Program-made: the position numbers and the translations under genes | Origin: Fonsecaea monophora | Lineage: Eukaryota; Ascomycota; Eurotiomycetes; Chaetothyriales; Herpotrichiellaceae | Direction of reading: 5' to 3' | DNA: 63,025 nt | Assembly: GCF_001642475.1 (NCBI RefSeq) | Contig: NW_019174076.1 | Coordinates: 1-63,025 of the forward strand | The notes under the pieces: generated by a model | Database searches by the model: none | Told to the model about the DNA's origin: nothing | Seen by the model: only the letters and a program-made list of their open reading frames with translations | Shown: positions 10,376-21,195 of the stretch, piece after piece | How the letters are laid out: every line of letters starts with the position of its first letter | Numbering within the stretch: the first letter of the stretch is position 1

Positions 10376-12914
10376 CCTGTAAGTCTGGAAAATCCTGAAA
10401 GGAAGATTGTCAAAGAAAGTGATTGTGTCTCTAGAGTGAGAGTTGTGATGGTGAGACGAAGTGGACGGGGAGATGAAGGGTTATTTAATCTCTATATCCA
10501 CCAAGACATGTTACCATATTGCAGCGGAGCTTCACAGTCCACCGTTCCTAGCCTGGTGTGGTTGATGGTGTATGCGGGATGGTCAGACCATCAGGTCGTA
10601 TCGAACCTGGGCACCTGGGGTAGGAAGAAAAGCCTCCCGACATGAAGCCGATGAAGGAGGGGAAATCTAAGAGGCCCGATTGATTGCCACCACGATGCTA
10701 AAAGGGGAGACGCTCGTGCCCAAGACTCCTAGCCGCCTTGAATCCGGGGGGGCGTTAGGTTTCCTCGAATTTGCTTGCGGAGTATCCAGACGGGGGTCCC
10801 AGAATTCGAAGGGTGTTCGGAACTTTGATGCAGGTCACTTGGACCAACTGGTCGCTGATTAAATCGTCGGTTAGAGCCTCCAATCCGATTCTTTGCATAC
10901 CGATAGCCTGATAGCTAGAGCTAGGAGCTTCTGTCTGGTTTACCAGTGTTGCAAAGCGAGATGGGTTCAGCGGGCCGAGGACGAACCTTCAGAGCCTCGC
11001 ATTCGCCAGATTGTAGTTGGCTTGTCCGGGCGAATAACACCAGGAGTTTCGCGCCCGAGGATCAAGCGGGCAGGTCATGGGCCTCTCTCGCTTCCTGACC
11101 TGGCGGAGTTGGCGATCTTGGCTGTCCACGGCCATTCGTCAGGGTTGCATTGAAGGTGAGACGAATGTCAGTCTAGAAGGCTGACCCTTTGTTCCTCCAG
11201 GCTCTAGCGGCGCCATGGTCGAAGGAAGTTTATCCCTCGAACCTTCATCATCTTCAGTCGACACTCTTCGCTTTGTCATTGGCGTGAGATTAGGACGGAC
11301 TACCAAGAAGCGAACGAGTGCCATCGCGTTGTGCTGCCGAATATTAAGCGGTAGAGCAAAACTGCCAACTTGTTCCCGTGGAATTCATGGGGCGAACACG
11401 AACGGTGCTGTCGCCAAGTTCTTGCTTGTGGCGTTGTTGATTATAGCATGGAAGCTCTTGGGGCTTTTCCGTGTTTTCCTCTTTTGTCCACGGTCATGCC
11501 CACGGTCGACGCCAGAGCTTGTCATGAATCACCCTCTCCTCTGACCTGCTGCTGCAAGGTTGAACTTCGGGCCACTCCTTGCTGGTCTCATTACCGAGTA
11601 CAGAGACGGAGAACGGAACACTCCTTGGCCTACCTGCTGCTTATAGAAACCTTTGGTCTCTGTACCGTGGATACAGAACCCCAGCTCCAAGTCTGCTGAG
11701 CACTGAAAATTGCAAGTCCTCGAAATTACAACTTGGCACTGGCTGATCCTCGGAATCCAAGCTGCATGGCTTGTTAAGATTGGAGTCTTGTACTTCAGCC
11801 TTGCGTGGTGGTGAGGTCTGTCTGTAACCTCCTCTTCTACTGGCTGGTCACGCCTGTCTCGAGAGGTTGATTCTGACCCTGAACGCCGGCGAAGGTAGCG
11901 CCATCGCAAAGACTCGTTTCGAAACCCTCAATGGCCAGCACCCCTCGTTGCGCTTTTTAGCCACGCTACCGGAAGACAGAAAGCAAGAATTCCAGTTACC
12001 ACATCGACTTCGGCGTTGCGAATCCAGGTCCGAGGGTCTGTTGGCGGTGTTTAGTTTACTGATTTGGTGCCGCCATGTCAATTGCCTCCTCATCTTAGTG
12101 TGGCAATATAACAAGCCCATCACGCCAACGTTCAACCCGTCCCCGGTTGTCTGAGTGGTCGACTGAATACCTGCCCTATACCCAGCCCATGGAATACTTG
12201 ACTCCACAGAGAGCGTGGCTCTTCGGGCGATTTGGAATGTGGTTCCGCCACGCCGCTTGGCCTTTAATGGTAATCCAAGCCCATCAACCTGATTCTGATC
12301 TTGACGCATTGAGCCATGCTCTGGTCTCTTCGTGACTTGCAGAGAAATTTAGATTGGACAACACCGCCCGTGATCGAATTCCAGACCGGGATTCGCCTCA
12401 GAGTTCGTGTCGTGCCAACCGGTTTGAGCAGGTATACAGGCGACACAACTGCCATCAATTGGATCCAGCCGCCCAGACTTTCTGACCTTCTTGGTGGCTC
12501 TTCTGATCTGCATTGCTTAGCTTTCTGTTTTTCCTGAATCGAGACTTGCATCGGGCTGGGCAATCTCGTCCTGGTATTCTATCTGGTGGATGGGGGCCGG
12601 GGAGCCGCCGATGACCCTCAACGAAGCGAGCAACCTGGATGTCTGAACCTCATTTCTCCCTAGCTTGGCCTAGACCCTGCGTCAGGTGTTGCTTCTCGCT
12701 CGCAACAGGATCTAGACCGGGTTTGAGCGCATGTCGAAGAGAGTGTTCTGCACAGCATCAGGCGATCGAGCCCAGACTCTAATGCTGGTAGATGTGTAGG
12801 TCAGACCAGGAAAGCGCCACCTCCTGCCCAGCTCCTACCAGCTCCTGAAGATGGTTTGCCACTCCGTTCGTTAGACTAGCAGCAGCCGTGTCTCACCCTT
12901 TTGATTTGCACTGG
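10376..12914. other. 2.5-kb gene-free region
   Basis: I recognise no gene here on either strand. Short ORFs of up to about 150 codons occur (for example 11848-12309 minus), but their translations match nothing I know and they overlap other ORFs. The part next to 10376 probably contains the sugar-permease promoter. Confidence 0.5.
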
Positions 12915-14486
12915 TCAGCGTCTCCCGGGATATTGGCGGGGGGAAGGAGTGCTGGAGGGCGTAGTTACCATCCCATGGCCACGTCTGTCGATCGGCGTGT
13001 CCTGCCCTCCCTGATCTAGAATTCCAAAGGTCATCTGGGTCTGTGCTCTCCGCCACCCTTGCATTTCACCGCTGCTGCCTTCATCGCCACTTTGTGATGC
13101 CAGAAGGTCTTCAATCCAGTTGGCCAGACTTGCAGACAGCTCCAGAAGTTCTCCCAACGCAATGTGAGAGCGTGACTCCAGATCGCGAAGAGCGTTTACC
13201 TTGAGATCGACTGAGGCCTTCGACATCGTCGTTATTTGCAGTCCCAAGAGTACCTGGCTCGAGACCAGCCTTGGCCAGATAAGGTGTTCCCTCATGTGAG
13301 TCGGTGTAGTTGTTTCGATTGCGCAAAGCCACTCAGTCATTCTAATCATCTTTGAAACACCAAGTAAACGGTCGGATCCTGCTGCACGGTCCCTATTCAC
13401 TTCACCGCTGGTCATATCAACCACGAGCATAGCGATCAGTAGCTGGATACCGATAAAGAAAGCCCAGAGCAAGAACGCCGCCTCTCTTACTGCATCCGGG
13501 GCGAAGATATCTTTAGCTTCAGCAAGTTTGAACCAAACAGCGTAGTAGCTGAGAAAACGGTTATATCCTTTCGCAAACGACACCTGAAACCCGGCAAAGG
13601 TCGAGCTCAGGGCTTGAAACAGATTATGGCCAGTCCCTGCGTCTTCAACAGACTCATGAGCGGCAAGAAGTGATGCCATCCCCTTCTTTATCAGCAGCCG
13701 AAAATGAGAGCCAGAAATCCGACTTGCGGAACCGATTCTGAGCAAGACTGTGCGTCGGATTGGTGCTCGATTCAAATTGCGCGAAAAGCCGAAGACCGAC
13801 TGTTGTCCTTCAGTCTGAATACGACGTGTAATAAGAGCACAGCCTCGTACGAAGGTTGTAAAGTCGACCGCCGATCCAGGCAGAAGCGCAGACTGAAAGG
13901 CCAAGGCGTAGCAAGTTGCCAGCATCACATCATGCTCGGTTGCCGAGTGATGGGATTTGGCAAACTCATCCTTGAGTCCAGAGATTGCACGGCCCTTGTG
14001 CAACAGTGCAGTGTACTTATCATGATGGACGCCAGTCAACGTTTCCATATGCGAGGCAGCCAGAGCCAATAAAGCATTCATCAGATGCTCGGAGTGAAGA
14101 CTGAGTTGAGGTATGTCTTGCGTCCAAACCGACTTCTTGGTTAGAGGCAGAGGCGGGTATGCGAAGCAGAGAAAGTGGTGGAATAACCGCAAGTCGTGCA
14201 GGGTGAATGATGCGGAAACCATGGATATTTCGGTCGTCGGCTCTAGCGATACACGCTCGATACCCCTGGCTTTATCTTGCTTCTTGATCCGTCTTTTAAT
14301 GGACGCTGGGTATTGACAGTCTTTTCCCTTGGAGACGCAGTTGCCGCATCGAGGCTTCTCCTCGCCGCACTTGACATGGCGGGTCTTGCATGTATAGCAG
14401 CCCGCACGGGACTTCTTATGAGCTTGACGGACGTTTACCCCGTAAGGGACTATGGTCAAGTTGAGGGATTCTTGGTGACTCGCCAT
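12915..14486 (-). CDS. Zn2Cys6 transcription factor (Upc2/sterol-regulator-like architecture)
   Basis: Single-exon regulator of 523 aa. The N-terminal zinc cluster has cysteines 30, 33, 40, 47, 50 and 57, in the order GCYTCKTRHVKC then PRCGNC. This GCxTCKxRHxKC form is typical of the group containing Upc2-like sterol regulators and many orphan C6 factors. A basic linker (IKRRIKKQDK) follows. The next helical region has HLMNALLALAASHM, which matches the start of the conserved ligand/regulatory domain in that group. The C-terminal 60 residues are polar and poorly conserved in type. No target is evident. It lies 431 bp from, and divergent to, a small Cys-motif protein gene. Confidence 0.85.
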   Translation of the reverse strand: MASHQESLNLTIVPYGVNVRQAHKKSRAGCYTCKTRHVKCGEEKPRCGNCVSKGKDCQYPASIKRRIKKQDKARGIERVSLEPTTEISMVSASFTLHDLRLFHHFLCFAYPPLPLTKKSVWTQDIPQLSLHSEHLMNALLALAASHMETLTGVHHDKYTALLHKGRAISGLKDEFAKSHHSATEHDVMLATCYALAFQSALLPGSAVDFTTFVRGCALITRRIQTEGQQSVFGFSRNLNRAPIRRTVLLRIGSASRISGSHFRLLIKKGMASLLAAHESVEDAGTGHNLFQALSSTFAGFQVSFAKGYNRFLSYYAVWFKLAEAKDIFAPDAVREAAFLLWAFFIGIQLLIAMLVVDMTSGEVNRDRAAGSDRLLGVSKMIRMTEWLCAIETTTPTHMREHLIWPRLVSSQVLLGLQITTMSKASVDLKVNALRDLESRSHIALGELLELSASLANWIEDLLASQSGDEGSSGEMQGWRRAQTQMTFGILDQGGQDTPIDRRGHGMVTTPSSTPSPRQYPGRR

Positions 14487-14917
14487 CTCGTCTGCATGTT
14501 ATCGTCCTTGTTATCCAGGGAGGTGATCTTGCACCGGCTGTGGCACAGTGAACAGCGCAGGAGAATTATTGACTATTGAAGAGTATAGAGTATTACTTAG
14601 AGTTCAAGACTGAGAATTCATTTCATGTCATGTCTGCCCTGTAAGCCAGGCGAGAAATGCGCTATGACTAATTTGGTCTAGTGTTATATTCAGATACCAT
14701 TGACTCTTTAGGATTAGCTCCTTCCCCACCTCCTTCGTCATTGGACAGTGACGTCGTCAATATCGTCGATACTTCAGGGAGTCCTTCTCTTGCCACAACC
14801 AAACTTCATTTTGGAGTTCTCTTTTCAATATTGCTGGTGGCTACTGAGACCAGTGAGCGAGTTCATATGCTTTTCTACCGTCTCATCCACCGACATTTGA
14901 CGCGTTCTGTGAGCACA
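14487..14917. other. Divergent promoter region
   Basis: This 431-bp gap lies between the starts of two divergent genes. An open frame runs through part of it from 14681 but has no recognisable content. I treat it as the shared upstream region. Confidence 0.5.
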
Positions 14918-15867
14918 ATGAGCTGGATGGACTCCTGGTCAAGGCCGGGCAAGCATGCGGCAGTACCACCGCCATTCTATCTCACCCAAGGAGAAGACGT
15001 CCCTTACTGCCGCACGTGCGGTAGAGTCATAAGTCAGTGCAACTCCGCGGTCCCCAAATTGATCATGAGAACTTTAACCTCTGACAGCGCCAAGGCATCC
15101 GCAAGCAGCTGCAGAAAGGCCCAAACACGATCAAATACTGCTCCGACCGATGTCGAGGTCGGAAGCCAGGTCCCACGGACAAGAAGGTGGAGAGGGCGAT
15201 CGTGGCTCTGTTGAACGCGGAGGACGGATCCGGGATCGAGAAGACCGCCGCTCGAGCCAAGGTGGCGAAAGGAGACCGACGGGTCATTGTGACGTGTGAT
15301 GAGATCGAAGAGGCCGTTTTCGGCACGAGACACGATCCCACCAAAACCTTTGGGCGCAAAAAGAACCGTGCGAGCCGTGCGCTGCAGGACGATGGTGAAT
15401 GGAAAAGTGTGGACATGGTTGAGGATCACGGAGCTTCCTCCGATCAGGATGTATCTCCAGTAGAAGATGGTCGTCAACGAACTCGTCCGCAGATTCGCCC
15501 GCCCCAGCTAGAGTCCGACGTCAACGGGAGTATCGGGGGAGAGAAAGGCTGGGCCGAACGTCACTCTGAAACACCCGAGGAGTACGAAAAGAGACTGGAG
15601 GGACAGCAACGTGCCGAGCAACGCGAGATGGTCCGTCGAGCTGCAAGGCGGGGGGTCGTGTTCGGGTTTGATGTGGATTTCTCCTCACAGCCGGATGTTT
15701 CAACGCAGCAGGCTAAAGGAAAAAAGGCCGTGTCAGGTATGGATGGGAGCGCGACGGGGGATCAATCGTCTCCTCAACTGCGACGAAAGTGTGAAGCCTT
15801 GATGAACGGTTCGGTGGTAGAACCCAGTTTTGCCAAAGGTAACTGGGCTCTCCGATGGAGGGAGTAG
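14918..15867 (+). CDS. Conserved fungal protein with CxxC...CxxxC zinc-finger-like motif, function unknown
   Basis: The model is join(14918..15032,15095..15867), 295 aa. The N-terminus has aromatic and proline residues, then CRTCGRVIS (Cys31, Cys34), then YCSDRCR (Cys54, Cys58) after the intron. The four cysteines could bind one zinc. A basic segment (GRKPGPTDKKVERAI) follows, then a long charged and probably disordered C-terminal half rich in Glu, Arg and Gln. I chose donor A|gtcagt and an AAG acceptor because this keeps the frame and avoids a TGA. The alternative cag acceptor 5 nt upstream would need a weaker donor. I do not recognise a named family. Nucleic-acid or protein binding is a guess from the motif. 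Confidence 0.7.
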
Positions 15868-16701
15868 GGCTGTCGCGGTCCCAATATCAACCTCGACCCA
15901 GCTCGCCCTTGTCTCAATTGAAGATACCTGCGACGGGCTTGAGGCAGTGATAATCAAACCATCCTGATCGAGTCATAGCAGGCGCATTTGGCACTTACGC
16001 CTGCTCCCAGCCAAAGGCGAAGCCCGCGGTTATCTGACCCTGAGTTCGAGTTAGGGGATGTATCGCTTAGCCCAATGAGAAGGACAGCTGGGGACAGAGT
16101 CGCGGAAACACGTATATGGTTTCGTGGATGTGGATGCACGGTAAAGCCCGACTGCGAGCGTACAGAAGCAGAAGTATTGTGGCAAGCACCCAGCAAGGGT
16201 ATTCTTGGCTTATTGACGGTAAGGAACAGATGATCTGCGCCTCAACCGGTCGAGCAGACTGGAGTCACGTAGCAGTAACAGTGAATTATAGACAAGGCGA
16301 GGAAAGCTGCACAAAGCAATCAGTGATTCCTCGCTCTGTCGTGAGGAGACACGAGAAAATGGTCCAGGGAAGAAATCAGACGGGGTTGATTTGATTTCCG
16401 CCTTTCTTCTCGATGCTTTCTTTGCTCTGGAATGTTCTTGATTTGTGGTAGCCTGTACACTGGCCAAATACATACATAGATTACATACCTGACAAAATGC
16501 GCAACCGGCTTACGCGTGAGTAGAGAATGCGCAACCAGGGCATGTGTTGAGTAGAGAGCTCCAATTCACCAACGTACCTGACATATATACGCTCACTGGC
16601 CACCCCCTGATAGCCCGTCTTAGGGCATCATCCTACCTTTGGAGATGGGAACAACAAAATATCCATTCTCGTTTCCGAAGAACGTTCTTCTCAGCGCCCC
16701 T
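15868..16701. other. Convergent intergenic gap
   Basis: This 834-bp gap lies between two convergent 3' ends. No gene or structured element is recognised. Confidence 0.5.
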
Positions 16702-17733
16702 TTACATATTGAGGTGAGCCATCCCTTGCGCCGGGTACCGGTCGCCCTTGACGGGATTCTTCTTCAAAATTTCCGCAATCTCCTTCATCTCGTCGTCAGA
16801 GAGATCCACGACCGTAGTGTTCTCGACGACGCGCTCCGGCTTGGTGGCGCCAGGGATGGGGATGATGGTGCCCAGTGTGATCTGCTCGCCGTTCTCCGTG
16901 GTGACGGTGCGGCCGCTCAGGCAGCGGACCCAGGCGATGGCGATCTGGGCCTTGGTCACGCCCTTTTTGTCGGCGAGCTTCTGCACCTCGTCCACGATCT
17001 GGTTGTTGTACTCGAGCACGTCGTCCTGGAACCGCGGCATGAACTTGCGGATGTCGCCCTCGGGGATGTCGGCGTTCTTGCGGATGGTCTCGCCCGCCAG
17101 CGCGCCGCGGCTGAGGGGGCTGTACGCGACGATGGGGATGTTGAGTTTCGCGCAGGTGGCGGCGACGCCGTTGCGCAGAATGTCCGTCGTCCAAAGCGAC
17201 ACTTCGACCTCGACGGCCGCGATCGGGTGGATGGCGTGTGCACGCTCGATGGTGCTCGCCTTGACCTCGGAAAGACCAATGCCACCTATTTTCCCCTCCT
17301 TGACGAGCTGCGCCAGGGTGCCGATGGTCTCCTCAAGTGGCGTGTGCGCGTCGAGCCGAGCGCACTCGAAGATGTCAATGCTCTTTGTGCCATCGAGGAC
17401 CTTGAGGCAGTCTTCCACGCTGCGCCGCACGTTTTGGGCCGATCCGTCGGGCTTCAGCCCGCCCGGGACAAGGCCGCCTTTGATGCTGAGCACGATCTTC
17501 TCCGCGTCTTCCGGGTGTAGTTTGAAGTACTCGTGAAGTAAGTGGCAGGAGTGCCGCTCCGGTGTCCCATACAGTTCACCGCCGTTCCAGAAATTCGCGC
17601 CCTGCGACAGCGCCGTCTCCATTGCCCTGAAGCTGTCGCTCGCCGGTTGTGCATTGTGTCGCCAAGTCAACCCCATCATACCATAGCCAATTGGCCCGAC
17701 GGGCTTCCCGAGGATCTTGATGGGAGCGGACAT
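16702..17733 (-). CDS. Aldo-keto reductase, pyridoxal reductase type (AKR8/YakC-like)
   Basis: NADPH-dependent reductase of about 343 aa in one exon. I chose the ATG at 17733 (MSAPIKILG) because this is where the conserved (beta/alpha)8 barrel begins. The ORF stays open upstream to 17808 but that part is unlike the family. The motif FWNGGELYG stands where most AKRs have the catalytic Asp-x-x-x-Tyr, and LSIKGG supplies the catalytic Lys. IDIFECARLD stands at the usual His site. These departures match what I know of fungal Plr1-type pyridoxal reductases, which reduce pyridoxal to pyridoxine. LSRGALAGE and IPIPGATK are the usual cofactor-loop regions. The gene stands alone among its neighbours. 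Confidence 0.85.
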   Translation of the reverse strand: MSAPIKILGKPVGPIGYGMMGLTWRHNAQPASDSFRAMETALSQGANFWNGGELYGTPERHSCHLLHEYFKLHPEDAEKIVLSIKGGLVPGGLKPDGSAQNVRRSVEDCLKVLDGTKSIDIFECARLDAHTPLEETIGTLAQLVKEGKIGGIGLSEVKASTIERAHAIHPIAAVEVEVSLWTTDILRNGVAATCAKLNIPIVAYSPLSRGALAGETIRKNADIPEGDIRKFMPRFQDDVLEYNNQIVDEVQKLADKKGVTKAQIAIAWVRCLSGRTVTTENGEQITLGTIIPIPGATKPERVVENTTVVDLSDDEMKEIAEILKKNPVKGDRYPAQGMAHLNM

Positions 17734-18907
17734 CGTTTGGAACTGCGAGTCGACCAGGTGTATGGTGTTGGAGAGATCTCTGTGTATTACTGCCTTTGAA
17801 GAAGGCAAGCCGCGGCAATGTAGAGGGGGAGGTACTCGCTACGGATCTGGTCTAAAAAGGCTTTCGCCGACCAGTGGTAGATCAAATACCGTAAATAACG
17901 TCGATCGCGTGGGGAGATTGTCTGTTTGTATTGCGATCTAGAAGAGAGATAAGAGATTCCCGTCTTGACGGTTGCCTGGAGAAGCGCGCTATGATGGTGG
18001 TAGTAGTAGTAATGACGTTAGTACATCGGATTAGGTGGAGCAGTGAGAAAGACGCGGTAGAAAGGCTCAAGACAATCAGGCGGAGAGGAGCAGCAGCTTC
18101 ACCAAAGTCCGTCTCTCCATATATGCTCATGTCAGAAAGAGATCAATGTCATTGTACTATCCTATGGAATACATCTGGGTTCTGTAAAGGTAACTATTTG
18201 CAGGAACAGAAAGGTGTCGCTGACTGTGCTCGGGGCAAAAAAGAAGAAAGGAATTCATGTGGTTCATCTCATCCCACGGTCAAATCCTGGCTCAGAGATG
18301 AAAGAAGCCTGTGAGTTTTGTGTAATCCAAAGAGACCCCTTTCCCTCGACAGCCACGTCCTCGTCCATGCCACTCCAATTCATGTACAGTTCACGATGTT
18401 GTGTAGAGCTTGGTTATATCCCGGTACCAAAGAAAAGTCGAAGAGATGGTGACCTCCCAAAACAAGGCAAGAAACGCGCTGGCACAAACCACTTTTCCCT
18501 CGTTGCAATCCCATCCATGGCAGCCATCAGGCCCAGTGACCTCAACCGAGGAGTTCCTGGCTCTTGTTACAGTCTTCGGGCATCAAGCCACGCCTTTGTG
18601 CATTGATCATGTCTTCGTTCAATTAATGGAAAACAGTGCGCCTGTCATGTCTTCCTCGCCGAGGCCATTGGGTATAATTTCTATGCTTGGTGATGTTGAT
18701 GCTTGTGTTGCCAACAACAAAAAGGAACGACTCCAAAACTTTCCTGTGTCATGCTTGTTACCAGTCTGTCGCCGATGTTGCGGTCGCAATCCTGGAAAAA
18801 AAAGATTGAGAAACTCGTCATCCTGATAAAGGGTATCGTTTGACCACCGGTTATCTTCGCACAGCAAAATTCGATGTAGAGCCCGCGGTTACGCCGAAGT
18901 CCTAATA
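17734..18907. other. Intergenic region, AKR promoter and CAF40 3' flank
   Basis: A 1.2-kb gap. An ORF of 138 codons (18410-18826, plus strand) runs antisense to the likely CAF40 3' UTR and has no recognisable family features, so I do not call it a gene. Confidence 0.45.
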
Positions 18908-20246
18908 TCATTCAAATTGCTCATTTTGCGTATCGGTAACAGTGTCGCTCAGGTTGATGAGGAGTTGGGCCAGGCATCGCTTGGTGGCGGCATCGTCGCG
19001 GAGGACATTGGAAAACGTCGCATCACGAAGTGGCTCAGGCAGGCACTGTCGCAGCGCTTGGCGGGCTCGGTTGTTGTCACTAAGCCTGGGGTTGGGTCAG
19101 AAACAAGCGCTGAATACCACACCGTGCGACTGAAAACTCACCTCAGGAAGCATCTAACCACGTGTTTCAAGAGCCGTACAGTCTGGGTTTCGACCAACCC
19201 AATAACCATATTGCTCAGAACGGTGCCGACCGCATAGAACCTCTCATAGGTGGCACAGATATATCCTAACCCTGTGTCATCAAGCAAAATCTTCTGGACG
19301 ATGAAGATGGCCACAGTTTTGGATAGTTCGCTGCCCGTCTCCATGATGCGCAGGCAGAGGGGGATTATCTCTGTTGTCAACAGAAACGTGATTGTAGGGG
19401 AAGAGTTGTTGGTGTTCCCGTGGGCCCCTGGTGTGCCTGCCGGATTCATTGAGACGCCGGATGACGGTTCATTCTTGACTAGGGCGCCAATGACACCAAG
19501 TGACGTGAGCCGTAAATATTCGAACGGTCTTGACTTGGATGTAGTATTGAGGAACGGATAGAGAAAGAGTGGAATGTGCGCTGACGGCCAATGTTAGCAT
19601 TGAATTCGCATTCCGAGGCCGTGAACTGCTTACCGTTCAGAAACAGCCCCCTGGTTTCGTTGTGGCTCGCCACGCATTGAAGCAAGGCCAAGGCGTTGCA
19701 CACACGGTTGCTAGCCGCCGCAGTGAGCTGACTTGGGTTCAGCAGCGGGTATACTGAGATGATCTCCTGGAGTAGACTGGTCATGACGCCGAAGCTGTGC
19801 CAGAGGACCAGCGCGAGCTCTGGAACCTGCTCCCGTTTCTTGCTCAGTTCCATCAGAGCTCCTTCTCTTCTGTTGGGATCCATCAATTCCGCCACCCATT
19901 GTAACACCTTGCGATTCTCTTCTGACAGTTGTTGATCCATGCCCGGCGTTGCCTGTTCGTTCATCGATGTCAGGGACGGGCCCATAGCATTCTGCGCGTT
20001 GTCGGCCGTAGCCTGGCGGTTTGTGTTTTGCGCATGTGAAGAGTTGTGGTTGGGGTTGACCGCGAGTCGGGAGTAGTGTTGCTGCTGAGCCGCGGCGGCA
20101 GCGGCGGCAGCGGCCTGAGCCTGCGCCTGTTGCTGTCCGTGGCTCAGGGCTTGATGACTCTGTTGTGGACCGTTGTGCTGCCAGGAGGATTGGTCATGCT
20201 GGTTGTATTGTTGCTGATGCGAGTAAAGATGCTGTGTCTGAAGCAT
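18908..20246 (-). CDS. CAF40: CCR4-NOT complex subunit CAF40 (Rcd1/CNOT9)
   Basis: Subunit of the CCR4-NOT deadenylase and transcription-control complex. The model is complement(join(18908..19085,19142..19580,19634..20246)), 409 aa, three exons. The first ~110 residues are low-complexity, with Gln and Ala tracts (QAQAAAAAAAAAQQQ), as in many filamentous-fungal orthologues. The armadillo-repeat core begins near KVLQWVAELMDP and contains VLWHSFGVMTSLLQEI, PFEYLRLTSLGVIGALVK, TEIIPLCLRIMETGSELSKT and VQKILLDDTGLGYICATYERF, all highly conserved in this family. A short insertion rich in Gly, Asn and Thr falls between helices, before TFLLTTEIIP. This is a housekeeping gene with no tie to its neighbours. 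Confidence 0.96.
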
Positions 20247-21195
20247 GGTGGTCAGAGGGTCGAGTTAGGGTCAGGCTAAAGTCATTCTTCAGGTCGAAAG
20301 GGTGAGGCAGTAAAAATGTTGGAAATCAAACGACGGTGACGGAGACCGCAGTCCAAGTCACCGAGCAGATTCGAGGACAATGTGAGTGACTAAGATCGGA
20401 AGTATAGAGACTGAAACTCGACAATGAAAGGGATTCGACGCAGCAAAGTGCAGAGCGGGGAGCGGGAACGAAATAATGAAATCGGCCCCCTACTTTGCAG
20501 TCCGCAGAAAACTCGAAAGGGATCACGAGCAACCGTGGGCCCAATTGTCTGTGGCTCACCGTACTCGTACATACCTACCCAGCGAGCCAGGTGCCTAGGT
20601 CGCTGGGGGCCACAAACTCCTAGGCAAACTAGGCTTAGAAGCTTGGCAGCTTAGTTAAGACAGCGGCCTTGGGGTGAGACGGCCAACGGCGAGGTCTCCG
20701 GAAGCCCCTTCAATTGATCAATTGTCCCTATACCTCGCACGCACCTCGTACATATCCTACTTGCTTACCTACATACTACGTTCCCTCAGTCGACCAGCCT
20801 CACCTCCCTTCGTAACAGGTCCTTTCATGGCTGGTCCACAGGCTCTGTTTCGCTTTTTTTATCCGAAGCTTCTCAGTCAATGACATCGTTGTTCCACCAA
20901 TGAAATCGAGACATTACAAAATTTGCCTGCCGTCGCGACTGGATATATGATTTCTTGCCGAAACTCAGCACATGAGAAAGAGGTGAGTAGGGAACAGATC
21001 CTACGAAAAAGGTGCGCAAGTCAAGATCAGTTCAATAATATGAAACAGTAATTGTCAATTTTCACCAGAGCCTGCTCAATGCAATGCACAATAGGTATAG
21101 TATGTATCCCCTTTCCTTCATTAATCGAACTATATCCAGTGATCTCAATAGCTGCGTAAAGCCAGAACTTTTGGGTTCCGGTATCATCATACATT
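20247..21195. other. CAF40 upstream region
   Basis: This 949-bp gap probably contains the CAF40 promoter and 5' UTR. I see no other gene in it. Confidence 0.5.

Noticed and set aside
11848..12309. Possible gene in the 10.4-12.9 kb gap
   Set aside because: Overlapping ORFs on both strands, no motif, and no splice arrangement that lengthens any of them.
16639..17520. Antisense ORF of 293 codons opposite the aldo-keto reductase
   Set aside because: The translation is Asp/Leu/Val-rich with no family likeness, and the opposite strand encodes a clear enzyme.
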